From Dryococelus australis (lineage: Eukaryota; Arthropoda; Insecta; Phasmatodea; Phasmatidae): 64,000 bases of DNA. The position numbers were made by a program, and so were the translations under genes. The notes beneath the pieces were generated by a model. The model worked only from the letters and a program-made list of their open reading frames with translations, had not been told where the DNA came from and did no database searches. Shown piece after piece: positions 47,301-60,600 of this stretch. Positions within the stretch are counted from its first letter, which is position 1; the number at the start of each line of letters is the position of its first letter. The DNA lies in the NCBI GenBank assembly GCA_029891345.1, contig CM056995.1:217562547-217626546 (forward strand), read 5' to 3'.

Positions 47301-50300
47301 ATACATAATTATAAAGTATTTCACAACTAAAAGTTGTAGCAGCTCATCAAAAAGGCATGATCGGGTAGTTTACAATTCATACACACATCAAATCTATTTA
47401 TAAATTAACCATGGTACCAAGCGCATCTGGATGACAATATATCACATTTACATAAATATTATTTGCTATAAAACGATGCATGGTTGTAATAAATAATTAA
47501 CATTTATTTTTGCCGTGTAACTGGAGTGGGATGGGACGTACGAAACACAAAATGGTGAGCCGGCCTCACAAAGGCTTGGTGATTACATGCCAAATCAAAA
47601 TTATTAGCAAGCAAAATCACTGCACATGGATATATGTTATGTGAAAAATATATAGAGAACTTGCAGAAAATATAAAATACTGGTAATTTGTCTGTATATT
47701 TGTATCTTACACGTGAAAAAGAGTCATTTCGTGGCGGCATGGCTTCCAAAGCAAGCCGCATGTGCTGGCCAATAGATGGCAGACAGTCTCTATTCCAATA
47801 CTGTATTGCAAAAATATATCTACCATGTACTTTTAAAAAGTAATTTTTCATTTCGTACAGGCTCAAAATGACTCCGGGTTTGAAGTATATTGTGCACAGT
47901 AAGCAATGAATTAATATAATGTTCAATCAGGGTCAGCGGTGGCATGTTGGCCAGGGTGCTCACGTCTCACCCCAGCAATCCAGGTTGAATTCCTGGAGGG
48001 TTTACGTACTGCTGTGATTTTCGCATATGGAAATTGTGCTGGACGATGCCGCTTGCCGGTGGTGGTTTTTGGAGTACTCGCATTTCCCTCGCCCTTACAT
48101 TCCAGTGCCGCCCCTTCCTAAGGCCTCATTTCATATCCGGGTATGAGTGGTACCTACAGGTCCCAGCTTGAAAGCCCGTCATTAGGAGGGTGTTGTCTCA
48201 CCCTTGGTGCACTCCCACACGTGAATTAGTACTTTTCACTCCAGCTTTTTTTTTTTTATTATTCACTTCTGCGATATAATTCTATTCTAAAAAGTCTCCA
48301 TATTAAAAAAATATTTATATATATTTTTGATTGATCCTCTCATTTTCTCACTAGAAGCGACTGAAAATTAATGCAGTGGTTGCGAGCAGTTAGGTTGCAC
48401 ATGGTTTAAATTATTATTATTGTTCTATTTTTTCTCAATGAGAGGTTATTTACACTTCTGAGGCATCATTAAATTCTTATGAAGACATGTAAATTTTCAA
48501 TCCACTTCAAATTAGGGATGGGTTGGTTCGGTTCTTCAGTTCCAATTTATACCGGTTCTTGAGGTTTGACTCAAAACCGGTTTTAGGTTAACGACTACTG
48601 GGTTCTCATTTCTACAGAGCAATAAATTTTGTAATATATTCAGATGATATACTTAGCACGAAACATTATGACTATAGGTTAAATCACCTGTAACAAGAAT
48701 TTTTTCTTGGCAGCAATATTTTCTTACAGCGAATTACTATTGCCGTTGAAAGCATATAATATTAATTTATTTGGTACCAATGATCACAAAAGTAGTTTTC
48801 AAGGACAGACGTTTTATCAAATACAGTATTTGGTTAATATTCTGTCAGTTAAACAAGACAAAACACAAACAGTCTCATGGTGGCAACGTCATAGATAAAT
48901 ATATACAGAGAAGATACTACACTAAGCATAGAGTGAAACAAAATGGCTGACATTTATGTACAGATTTTTAGCTTTGAATTGTTCTAATTCTTACATTTTT
49001 ACATCTTCTAAATACAGCATTCTAGGGTATTATTCAAGAGAAAAAATTTCATAAGCAGACGGAGTAGAGTATGTGCATGTATTTTGCGAGAGCTTTCGGA
49101 TGTGATACGTGAATAATGTTTGGCGTTTTTTTAAGTTATTTAAGTCTGAAATTATTAAAATGTTATCCAAATACTATAACCGAATACTGGAATTGATATT
49201 TAAATGTAGATTCTGTACCGGAATCGAAATTTTATGTTATTTGACCCATCCCTACTTCAAATATAATTTAATTGTTTTTATGCCAGAGGTGATTAAATAT
49301 GGGCCTAATTCGCTTGGTAAAACTTTGTGCCACCCAATACTTTTTAAACATTTTTAATGACAAGGTGAGTGTAAATATATGCATATTGGGTATTGTGTTA
49401 TTTGAAAGATATATCCCTATTAAATGAAGTGAATATTTAATATAAAAACATTTTTTTTGTTTTACGTCAGTGGCAATTACGCACAAACTTTAAGGAAACA
49501 AACACACTTTAAACATAATTTTAAAGAAATTTTGGGGTCAATATTGGTTATTTTTGGATTCTGCGACAACAGTGATCTTACGATGGTATTCTTGGGAATC
49601 ATGGACACTTGTAAAATGGGAGTTCTACTCTGTTTATTCTTTGTTTTGAGGTGAAATTGCACTGTATAAATCATTGTTGTGCAATATGGTGGATACAGAA
49701 GGTAGAGCTGAAGTTTCTTTTTCTTCGCCATGTGTTTGAAAACAACAGAGGAAAGCTTTTACAAAGTAGAAAAGAAAGAATGTTTATTAATATATTTAAT
49801 GCTTAGTTTAACGAAGTTCCTACATAACCAAAATGAGATATACCTTTCAGATCGGACTTTACCAAGTGTCGTCATTCCTGAGAATCACTGGTGTAAAATT
49901 GGGACGGATGAAATGTATATTTTATTTTTGCAGATTCAAAAATAACATGTTTTCAAATGAAATATTAATTTTATCCAATAGGAAGATGTTTTCGAAATTA
50001 AATGATAGCCCGTGTGTGTGTCACACACACACACACACACGAAAATGGACTAGCGCTACATGTTGTTCAACCCATGAACTACAGATTATTACCTGCTGGA
50101 GTGGTCAGAAACTTGAACCTGGGGAAGTGCACTCTACGTATATCCTTACTCAATGGTCCTACGACATGCATACTGCTGGCATGCCCTATTAATGGGCTTC
50201 ACAGACACTCTTACATGAAGACATGCATGCACACACAACTTATTGCCAAAAAAAATTAAACATCAAGCACTGTGTAACTTTCAACTGTTTCTTTTTTGCA

Positions 50301-53300
50301 GAGGTGATTTTTAAAATATATGAATATAGTTTAATATGCAGACATCTTTAGAATTAAATACTACCTCAGAAAGTTAAGTATGACTACTTTTTGACACCAA
50401 AAAGTAAGTTTAAAAGGTTCGCCACATACTATTCAGAAATTCAGAATTCTATTTTCAGTCACTTCTCATAGGTAAATCACCTGTTTTATTAAAATATATA
50501 ACAATTTATTTTCGTATTCAAATGTATTTAGAATAAAGTTATATCCTAGAAGGATACATACGATCTCCCATGGATGCCAGAAAAGAAGACCAAACACAGT
50601 GCCGCATAGTTTTTAGCAGGAAACCACACCCACAACATTAGAGCAAGTAAGTGAAGTGATTTGGGTAGCTCTTAACAGCGAGGTCTTGAAAGCAAATGAG
50701 GGTGATTGAGGTGAGTATGGAGCAGTGCCTGAATGTGAGGGTAGGGGAAATGGGAGATCCCCTATAAAAACCTGACGACCAGCAGCATTGTCCAGCACGA
50801 TTCCACAGCATTGGAAAATCCCCCCTAGCATTCCCTGACATTGACTTTAAAGTTGATCCAGTTTAATACCTCACATGTGTACGTGCACATGATGTGGGGG
50901 AGAGAAGGGATTTTACAAGAACTGTTTACTGTATTTTGTTTTATTTTAATTGTAAACACACAGGAGTGGAAATACGCAGATATTGTGTATGAATGGGTTG
51001 TCAGTAAATCGAAAGCACAAGATACACATTAGAAAAAGTAAATAAAATCCCAATCCAATAACCACAGCATAAGTAGGTCTTTAACAATCAGTATAGTCTG
51101 TTTCAAACACAATGCAAACTGAAAATTCAAAAACAAAGCTAAATTGAAGTTACAACAGTACTATCATAAAGTGTATTCAAAAGCCAAACATTGCAAAGAA
51201 ACTAGCAGAGATGAACAACAATAAGCATTCCCTGATTAAAAATGTGAAAGAAGGATGTGTAGATAGTGCTTTTATTGGTTCCTCCTGTTGCTATGGGCAT
51301 GGGATTATAGTGAAGATATTCAAAATAATGTAATGGGGGGTGAGAGAAGAATGGAGATAACAAAGAATCCCTTTGTGATGACATGTGAGGACTACCATGC
51401 AAGGGGCAGAACTCAGAAAGAACACGTTCGTATGAATACGTTCACGTTATTTTGTTCGGATCAATTGTGAAACACATTTATTTTGTACCAAATGAAGTTC
51501 TGAACTTAGTTTCTTTTTTCCATGAACTGGAACATTATTTTGTGTTCCTATTTAAGTTCACAAGTAAAAACAAGCTTAAAAAAAAAAAAAAAATTAAACT
51601 TATTTTCCGGAACAACTGTGCTAGAATTCAGCCATGTGAGAGAAAATCAATCCTGTTATTTTGACATAGACTTGTTTACAGTTTGTGAGTTGTGTAAGTT
51701 TGCAAGCTTCCTACTTTTTATTCTGTGAAAGTGAAACACAAGTATTAAATTGTGTGTGTGATGGAAGTAAAGAAGAATAAACTACTTTTGCAGTGGGCTG
51801 GTTTCAAAATACAATTTGATTTGTTTAATTTACAATGCACTTTAAGTCGACTGTTGGAAAAGATCTTAAGTTCTGCAAGTAAATTGTCAGGGAATATGGG
51901 AAGACACATAGAGAATAGTAATGTAACTGAAAATTTATTCTTTCTTGTCAGTACGTAAATTGACTCAATCCAAAAATTGTAATAACCCCACAGATAAAGT
52001 CGATTAGTGTCCATTACAATAAATAAAGTGATTACAAAGATAATTATCATCAGTTTCAGAATTTGACTTGGACATAAATTTGAGACACACAAACCCAATT
52101 TCATATTACTTCAGCTGAGCTATACGTTTAAAAGTATAAAAGTACAAACAACTAATAAAAATGTGGGGCACAGTAGATGTCATGCAACTTAAGATATAAA
52201 TTTCCCTTAAAACTTAATTCCCACATCAACAAATTTTTGAACACGAGTTGAAAGAAATTGTAATGCTCTCTCTCATACATTCCTGCATAATAATAGGTTT
52301 TCCCGCCTAATAGGATAATGTTTTAACTCCCTAGATTTCTTCCATATTTAGCTCTATGTTAAAATATTCAATTTAAAAGGTTTTTGTTGCAGAAAGCTAA
52401 CCCGTATAGCTTTCAAAAAATAATTGACATTTATAAAAAAAACATTAAATTATATAATTTTCCCATATGCATTGTTTGATAAGCCATCACATATAATTTA
52501 TAAACTTTTAGCGATAATGAAACGTGAGCTGTACGCCGCACAGGGTCAGAGGAAGTTTTGACGAAACCTAAACTGTACGCCGATGAAAGTACCACATGTG
52601 TTCAACCAATCATCTACTCGCGCTCGTATTGATCCAGTATCGCTGTTCTACTGAATGCCAGTGCCCCAATATTGTGACGGCCATCTTGTGAAACCTAAAC
52701 CGCAAACCACATAATGATTCACGCATGTTTAACCAATCATCTGACCGTGCTCGTATTGATCCAGTGTCGTCGTTCTAATGGAATGCCAGTACCCCAATGT
52801 TATGACAGCCATCTCCCAATGTTATGCCAGCCATCTTGTGAAACCTGAACAGCAAGCCCCAAGCTGACCTAATACTCTGGCTGGTCACTTTGCTTGCCGG
52901 TGTTAGCGCTAATAATACGTATTTTTCAGGTGCAAAATCTGAAGAAAGTTACAAATACTATAGTCTTACGGGTATTTTGTGTGTTGTAGTACTAATAATT
53001 ATTCAACTGACATTTTTCACAGTTACACATGTATTCATTAAAACATTTCGAAAAGGTTTAGAACCAGTGAGGGAAAATGTGATGTTATCTGACGAGCCGC
53101 TGGCTATTGTTCATTGGCACGTTCCCAATGTTAGGTTAGGAATCATGTGTTGTTAAAAATAACTGTGTTATTTTTAATGTTAAATTGTTATTTAAAATAT
53201 TTTTAATATAGACTACGGATTCAATAAAACAAACAAAACAGTTTGTAACATGCCAGTAAATTGTCCTTGTTTTTCGTTCCGAATGAGTTTGTTTTTATTG

Positions 53301-54602
53301 TGTGCTCACTCACTCGTCGCCAAGATTTTGACAAACTCCAAATGCAGAAAATTTGCTTGATGCTTGAGAAACGATACTGATTTACGTAGCCACTTTTCAT
53401 TTCGTTATTGATAGAGGAATTAGCTTTGGTAGCATACAGGTGCAGTAAGTTGTATTCATAACCTTGTCAATGCGATGTGACTTGGCTGTGATGTGATTGC
53501 ACTAGTACGTTATTCGAAGTGTGCATGTTTACGGACTTCCACTGAAAGTTAATTCTAGTAAATTTGTGTCAAGTATACACATTTTACTACCATAAATATA
53601 ACGAAAAATGTGAAAGTTCCATGGTATATGTCATGAAATTATAAAGAAAATAGCAAACTGGAAACATAAAAGCAAAGTTTTTAAACAAATTTAATATTAC
53701 ATGTTTTATCATGTCATAAGTCCAATTTATTTATTATAAAGGATTTCCATATTAAATTAAAATTGAAGCAAGTATATTTAAGAAGTGTTCTAAACCCAGA
53801 GGATTAATTCGTAGTGCAACAACTAAGTATACAAAAGTATAAAACAAGACTTTTCTAGCTCGAATCTAATTTTTAACACAATAGTCATTATTCTATCTTC
53901 ATTTTATCTTTTAATGGAATAAGTCATAATATAATATTATTCTTTACGTCACAAACTTCATTATAACCTAAAATATCTGTCCCGATTTTTCCCGTGGAAA
54001 ATTTAAATTTCCTGCCCAAATTATTCTCAATGGCAAAATCCTATTCCCGCACACAACTATAGTTTCGCATATAAATGCAGTTGGGCCTCTTTAAATGAAA
54101 TTTTTGTGTATATGGCGATAGTTATAGTGCAGTAATTAAAACACAGTAGATGTAAGTGTGATGTTTAATTCAATATGGCCTGTGTGAAATGCTTACATTT
54201 TAAGTAACTTGGGTATTAATTTTTTTTTGTAGATTCTGCAATTCTTTTTAAATTTAAAATCTTTTTTCCCCCTGATAAGAAGTTTTTAGCATCCAGTCCT
54301 TTGAAAAACGTCTTAACAGAGTTCTAATATATATATATATATATATATATCTCTGTGCACGCACATGCATGTGTGCGTATATATATACACGCTTGCCCAT
54401 GTGCACTTGTGCACACACACATATATATATTCTTTACGAAAAAGGAAAACATTTGTGACACTTTATACCCAAACCGAATATTAAGAGACGCATGAGCCCT
54501 TAAAAAACGAGGTTTTAAACCGTATTTGTGCAAAATATTGCTATCAAAGTAAAATACAATGACAACTCTCTGAACAATATTGTATGTTATAGGGTCCTTC
54601 AA

Positions 54603-54660
<58 letters not shown>

Positions 54661-57600
54661 GTTATAATAATAACTGAATAACTTCATCTCTCTATCTATC
54701 TATCTGTCTAATATTTTCATTGTTCAGCCCAAATATCTTCCGAACCCACTGAAAGTATCAAAAAATGTTGATTGTGAATTCGTAAATGGCACTACGGGGC
54801 TCATAAGACACCATCTATGTCTGTTCAGAGATGTAATTAATTACTGAGATAATATCAATTTTCATTTTTAAAATGGAAATATACTTATTTCTCCCAAGTT
54901 CAGTGATGTGATTATTTTAAAAGCGCTTTTTGAGATAAAATGGGGTTTTCATAGGTGTATGCATTTGACTGTAGCTATGGTGGGGTAAAATTGTAAGTTT
55001 ATGTTGTGTTTGCATTTTATACTCAACACCCGGTCAGATTTGTCAGGTATAGGCTGTTCATGGTAAAGTGAGAACTGTTAAGGTCCCGGTTATTTTTTCC
55101 TTTCACCCATTTTTTATCCTCTAAACTCCTTTTTAAATAAATATTGCCATGTAAGTAACAAACAATGTGTGTATATTCCACTGCATTTGGAAGTTATATA
55201 AGGCAAAAATAAAATATATTTATTAACTATTATTCCAAATGAGAGGGCTTTCAAAAATGTTATCTTTACAGTGGACAGCCTATACCATGAGGTTAAATGC
55301 TAGTTTTTAAGTATTTTACATACTTTTTAAATGTTACTTGTTCTCAAATACCTGAATATTGGCGCTGTTGTGTTTAAGTTTACGTAGGATTATATTGTGT
55401 TAAAATGTAATAGTTACATATTTAGTATAGAATGTTCTAAATTCATTCTACCACACACTTAGTGTTATAGGCCTACATAATGGTCTTTAGCTTTTCAGTG
55501 CAACACATGAAGTCTGAAATAAACAACGTTCGACCTGTGTAATTATAATAAGAAATAGTATTTATGAAAACTGTTAACAAATGTGACTAACAGTGGCCTC
55601 ACTGTAAGTACAGTTTGAAAACATACAAGAATAAAATATGACAATAATATCAATATAAATTATGAGTATTCTGTAGCCATGGCAAGGGGAGGTGGTGCCC
55701 CTACCTTGCCCAGGCCACAGTTTTCAGCAGAATCTCACAATTTTTAGCCCACTGTCCAAAGGAAATAAAGGCTTATGAGATCACTTTCCTATTTCTGTGT
55801 GTGTGTGTGTCTGTATGAGCGTAACTGTGTGTGTGTATGTGTATGTCTATGCATGTGTAACCCCCTTTAGATTTTTGAACGCGTCAACCAAATTTCACCA
55901 AACTTGGTATACATATAATATTTAGTAAGGACACCTTACGTATATTTTTCGACCTCGCTAAACACTTACTTCCAAAATGGTGACCATAAAAAATTTTTGG
56001 GTCATGTCATATCTCGGGAACCATTCAACCAATTTAAACCAAATTTATGTGCTGGCAGATCATTGTGTAAGCATTAAATTTTGAGGTGGATATTGTTGGT
56101 CCACTATTTTGTAAGACAGCACCAATATAAAAAAAATTTGAATTTTATATTATATCTCAAAAAACTATTCAAGCAGTTCTGACACAATTTGGCCTGTAAT
56201 TAATATTGTGGTAGGCATGTAAACATAAGTGATTGAACTTGATTAGTCACTTATTTTCAAAATGGTGGCCATCCAAATGTTTTAAGTTTATTTGGTATAT
56301 CTGCTATACTATTCAACCAATTTCGACCCAATTTTGTATACTGAAATTATTTATTACAAGCATCTTATATACCAACAAATAACCACTTTTGTTGGCCATT
56401 TTGGAAGATGGCACCATACGAATAAATAAAGTTATTATGTTATATCTCTGTAAATAATTTACAGATTCTCTATCAAATTTGGTAAACAAGTAGTACTGAT
56501 GCAGATGATGTTAAGTGGTATGTTTTAAGCATGTCAGACACTTATTTTCAAAATGGCAGTAAGATAACCATTTTAGTTTAAAATGCTGTATCATTGAAAC
56601 TATGCTATCAATTCCAACATCACTGTGTATGTTGGCAGTATATATTACAACTACAACTGAATCTACAGAGAGCATGTTTTATCCACCATTTTGTAAAATA
56701 GCACCATGCTAATAAAATACAGTTTTAATGTCATCTCTCTCTAAAGAATTGACCAATTCCTATCAAATTTGGCAAACTAGTAGTACTGAGGCAGATGATG
56801 TCAAGTGGTATGTTTTAAGCATTTTTATAATGGCGGCCGTATAGCCATTTCTAGCTTAGAATGCTATATCGTTGAAACCATGTAATCAATTCTAACTAAA
56901 CTTTGTATGCTGGCAGTAGATATTACAATTATCAACTGTATGTATATAAAGTATCTTTTGTCTGCCATTTTGTAAGATAGCACACTGCAAGTAAATTAAT
57001 TTTTTTTTCTTGGGAAAAAATGGATATATTTCTTCTAGATTTGGCAAACAAATAATTCTTAGCAGGTGGTGTAAACTGGTGTGTTTTATGTAGGCCAGGC
57101 ACTTATTTTTAAAATCGTGGCTATACCAATATTTTAGCTCAGTATATTTGACTAACAAAACAAAATTCCAACTTAAACTTTGTTGCTGGCAGTACTTATT
57201 ACAACCATTAAATTAATTTATGCAGAGCCTCATTTCTCTGCCATTTTGTAAGATAATTCTACCAATAAATTTTATTTCATATCTTGGGAAACAATCAACA
57301 TATTTGTATAAAATTTGGTGAAAATGATTGTACTGTGGTAAACAATAATTACAAATGTATTTTTTAAAAGTAGAACACACTTATTTTCAGAATGGCAGCT
57401 GTATAATAATTTCTGTTTTGTGTACTATATCTACGCAACTAAGAAATCCATTTTAACTTAACTTTGTATATTGGCAGTATACAATTATCAAAATTGCTAC
57501 GACATTACTTTTTTGTCCTCAATTAATGAAGATCGCAGCATGAAAATTATGGAGGTTTTCTGCCATGTCTCGAGGACCAATCAACCAATTCCCACCAAAT

Positions 57601-60600
57601 GTTACAGTGGAACATTTTAAATAAATTTGTACCAAATTGTGCACACCATAAATGCTACAGAAGGACATGTAAACTGTCATGAATTAAATGGATCAGACAA
57701 CGATGTTCAAAGTGGCAGCTTCATAAATCATCTGATGTATATGCGTATGTCTTTAGGTGTGGTGTAGGTTGTATGTCCCTTGTCACATTTTGTGTGATAA
57801 GTGTATCACTGTGTTGTGTATATGACATAAACAACACTCAAAGATAGGATCGGTGTGGACATACACTTTACCTTGACGCACACACTACACTCTCAGAGAA
57901 AAAAAAATTTGTAGGAGAAAATTATTCTGGGTTAGGTTCTAGCATGCAAACTGCATTAAAATGTAATATGACTTAAAATGTGTAAGCCTTTTACTGAGAA
58001 ATAGAAAATAAATAAATTATGAACATATTAAATAAAATTTTAATTCTGTTGCTCATTCTCATTCTAGTTATTGAATTAAATAGTTCAAGTATGATTTTTC
58101 TGAAGCACCACAAAATCCCTAAATTTAAACTGAACGTTCGTTACGAGTAAAACCGAAAATAGGAAAAGGGGAAATAATAGTGTCCAGCTGTGCTCAGTTT
58201 GTAGAATATAATGACTCCTTTTTTCATGATCATCCATGGTCAAAACAAAACTTTAATGTGAATCATCAAAACCTAAAGAGAAAAAAATTCACTTGCAGTT
58301 CATATGTTTGTAATGGAAAATCTGTAAATTGCTTACCAGTATTATAAATAAAACCATCTTTCATTTAGTTTATACTTTTCATGGTCTAAAAATATTTTGC
58401 CACTTCCTAGACAAAACGCCATTAAAATTAGTCTCAGTAGGACCATTACATTGTACAATGCGGAGCGTGATGCAGCACGTCAGTCTGTTGGAGAGAATAG
58501 GAATACTCTGTTCATTCAAAAGGCTTTTGCCATAATGTCTTCTAAATGGAATGTAACAAATTTCTGTCAGCAATGAATCCTCGTGGAAAAGCACTCAATC
58601 GTAATGAAATTAAAAACAAATACCATTAAAACAAGTTTATCTCCCAAGTAACTAATCTCCAACATAAATTAATATATTCGGTACTAACTTCGCTGCAACT
58701 GGACATCCCTACTGAAAAATTCAAAACTAAACTAACTAAAAATATACAAATCTCATTAAACTCCTTAACTAAAATGAAAATGACAGTATTCACATAAATT
58801 TATATAAAGAAATTATATAAATATAATATACAATTAACGTCTTCTAAAATTTCAAAATCTCACAGAGTCCAAAATACCTAGAATACACAGACAAAAACGT
58901 AGAACAATATGTATTACAGAAATGTAAAATATTAATATAATACCCTAAATAAAATAAAACGATTACACTTGAAATATACAACAAAAATACAATTCTCTCT
59001 CTCTCTCTCTTACTCTGCAGTCATATCCTGCAATCATTTAGGTAGGTTTGCCACATATATTAAACAATTTAACCAAATTCAACTAAAATTTGTATGTAGA
59101 CAGTATACATTAGAAACAACATAAGGGGGCCACTGGCCGGGAAAACATGGATAACCGGGAATTGTCAAGGAATTTTATTTGCCAGGAAAAAACCGAGAAT
59201 TGTCGGGGAATTTTCGTTAAAAGTCTGGAATTTTTACAATTCCCATACTGCTTCTCGCAAGCTTGAATTTAATTTAATTTAATTTAATTGAAGCTATCTT
59301 TAAGAAAATTGATGCTGAAGCAATTACTTAATTGCTCTAGATTCACTTGTAAGAAATACATCACAATTATGATGTATGTGCAGCGTGCATGTCCTTTCCT
59401 TGCTGAAGGTCATGCAGTTGCAGAATGTATTCAAAATCTTGCAGAACATGTACAATAGATCCAGTTATGTGTAATATAATATATGCTGGAAAGGTGGGAC
59501 TCGTGTGCATTTGTACAATAATTTTCTGCCGTGGCGAATTACAGGAAGTTAGATGGACATCTCTATGAAATGACCTCATCAGTAATATAAAAATGACTTC
59601 AACATAAAAAAAAATTCCATAAAGCAATAGTCTTGGCATTATGCCTAGCTTTAACAGTACATGAGATTTTTGGTATTTGTATGAGCGTATACACAGAATT
59701 TTTGGCAACCCATGTCACAGGCAGTAGTGTTTTGTTTGGTGCATCGTGTTGTTTTGTTAATGAGAATGTTTGGTTTTAATTAGTGCTGTATTTACAATCA
59801 CTTGTGAAATGAATGTTTGTATTTTGACCTTATAGTGTAAATATTGTGTCGGTTACTTGCTGACAGATTTTGTTAGGCAACGGTTATACATGCCAACAAA
59901 AATGGTCATCCGCCGTTCTTTGTAACAACTTTATGCTACACATGAAGACAAACTGTTTCCAAAGGATACCGTTGGCACTTGTAACGTTCTGCAAAAGACT
60001 ATTTGTTTTGGCCTATTTGTATGAAGTTTTGTGAAAAGTGCATAGACTGCAAACAACATGGATGTATATTTGCCAAGTCTACGGAACTTTTTAAATTTCT
60101 TTTCCATCTCTGTATCCTACACTTAACCATTGTGACTTAGCTTCAGTTTAGACCAGAGCTTCGCAAGCTTCATCTGTTGAGAAATAAGCTGACTCTGAAT
60201 ACATGTTTTGGCACTTTTTTAAACTCATGTGGCAGTAGACTATTAAGTGTTACATGATTTTTAACATAATTTAATAAATGTTTTGATTTTTGTTGTAGCA
60301 CTTTTATTATTAGTATTATTAAATATTCAGTCTGCTGCAAAGCAAGTAGGTCCTAAAAATATGGTTTGCTGCACTTGAGCAAGTCTTCTATGTGTGAACA
60401 ATGGCAGTAATATACAGCATGATGCTTACAATGGATTTTTAGATAAGCTTATGTTTGCTTATTTTAGTTGGGTTTTTTCCGTGTATTGAAGTATTGATTC
60501 TTTAAGTGACCACAATGTATGGCAAAAAAAACTGCCTTCAAGCAAAGTTGGCCTTTGGACCCTGAATTGTCATGGTTGAAGCCAGTGCAGGGAGATGGCA

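Larger units (their letters stand above)
53225..55047. other. AT-rich intronic sequence with AT microsatellites
   Basis: Apart from two AT tracts and an adjacent CTAT tract (54690-54706), nothing is recognised. Confidence 0.5.
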
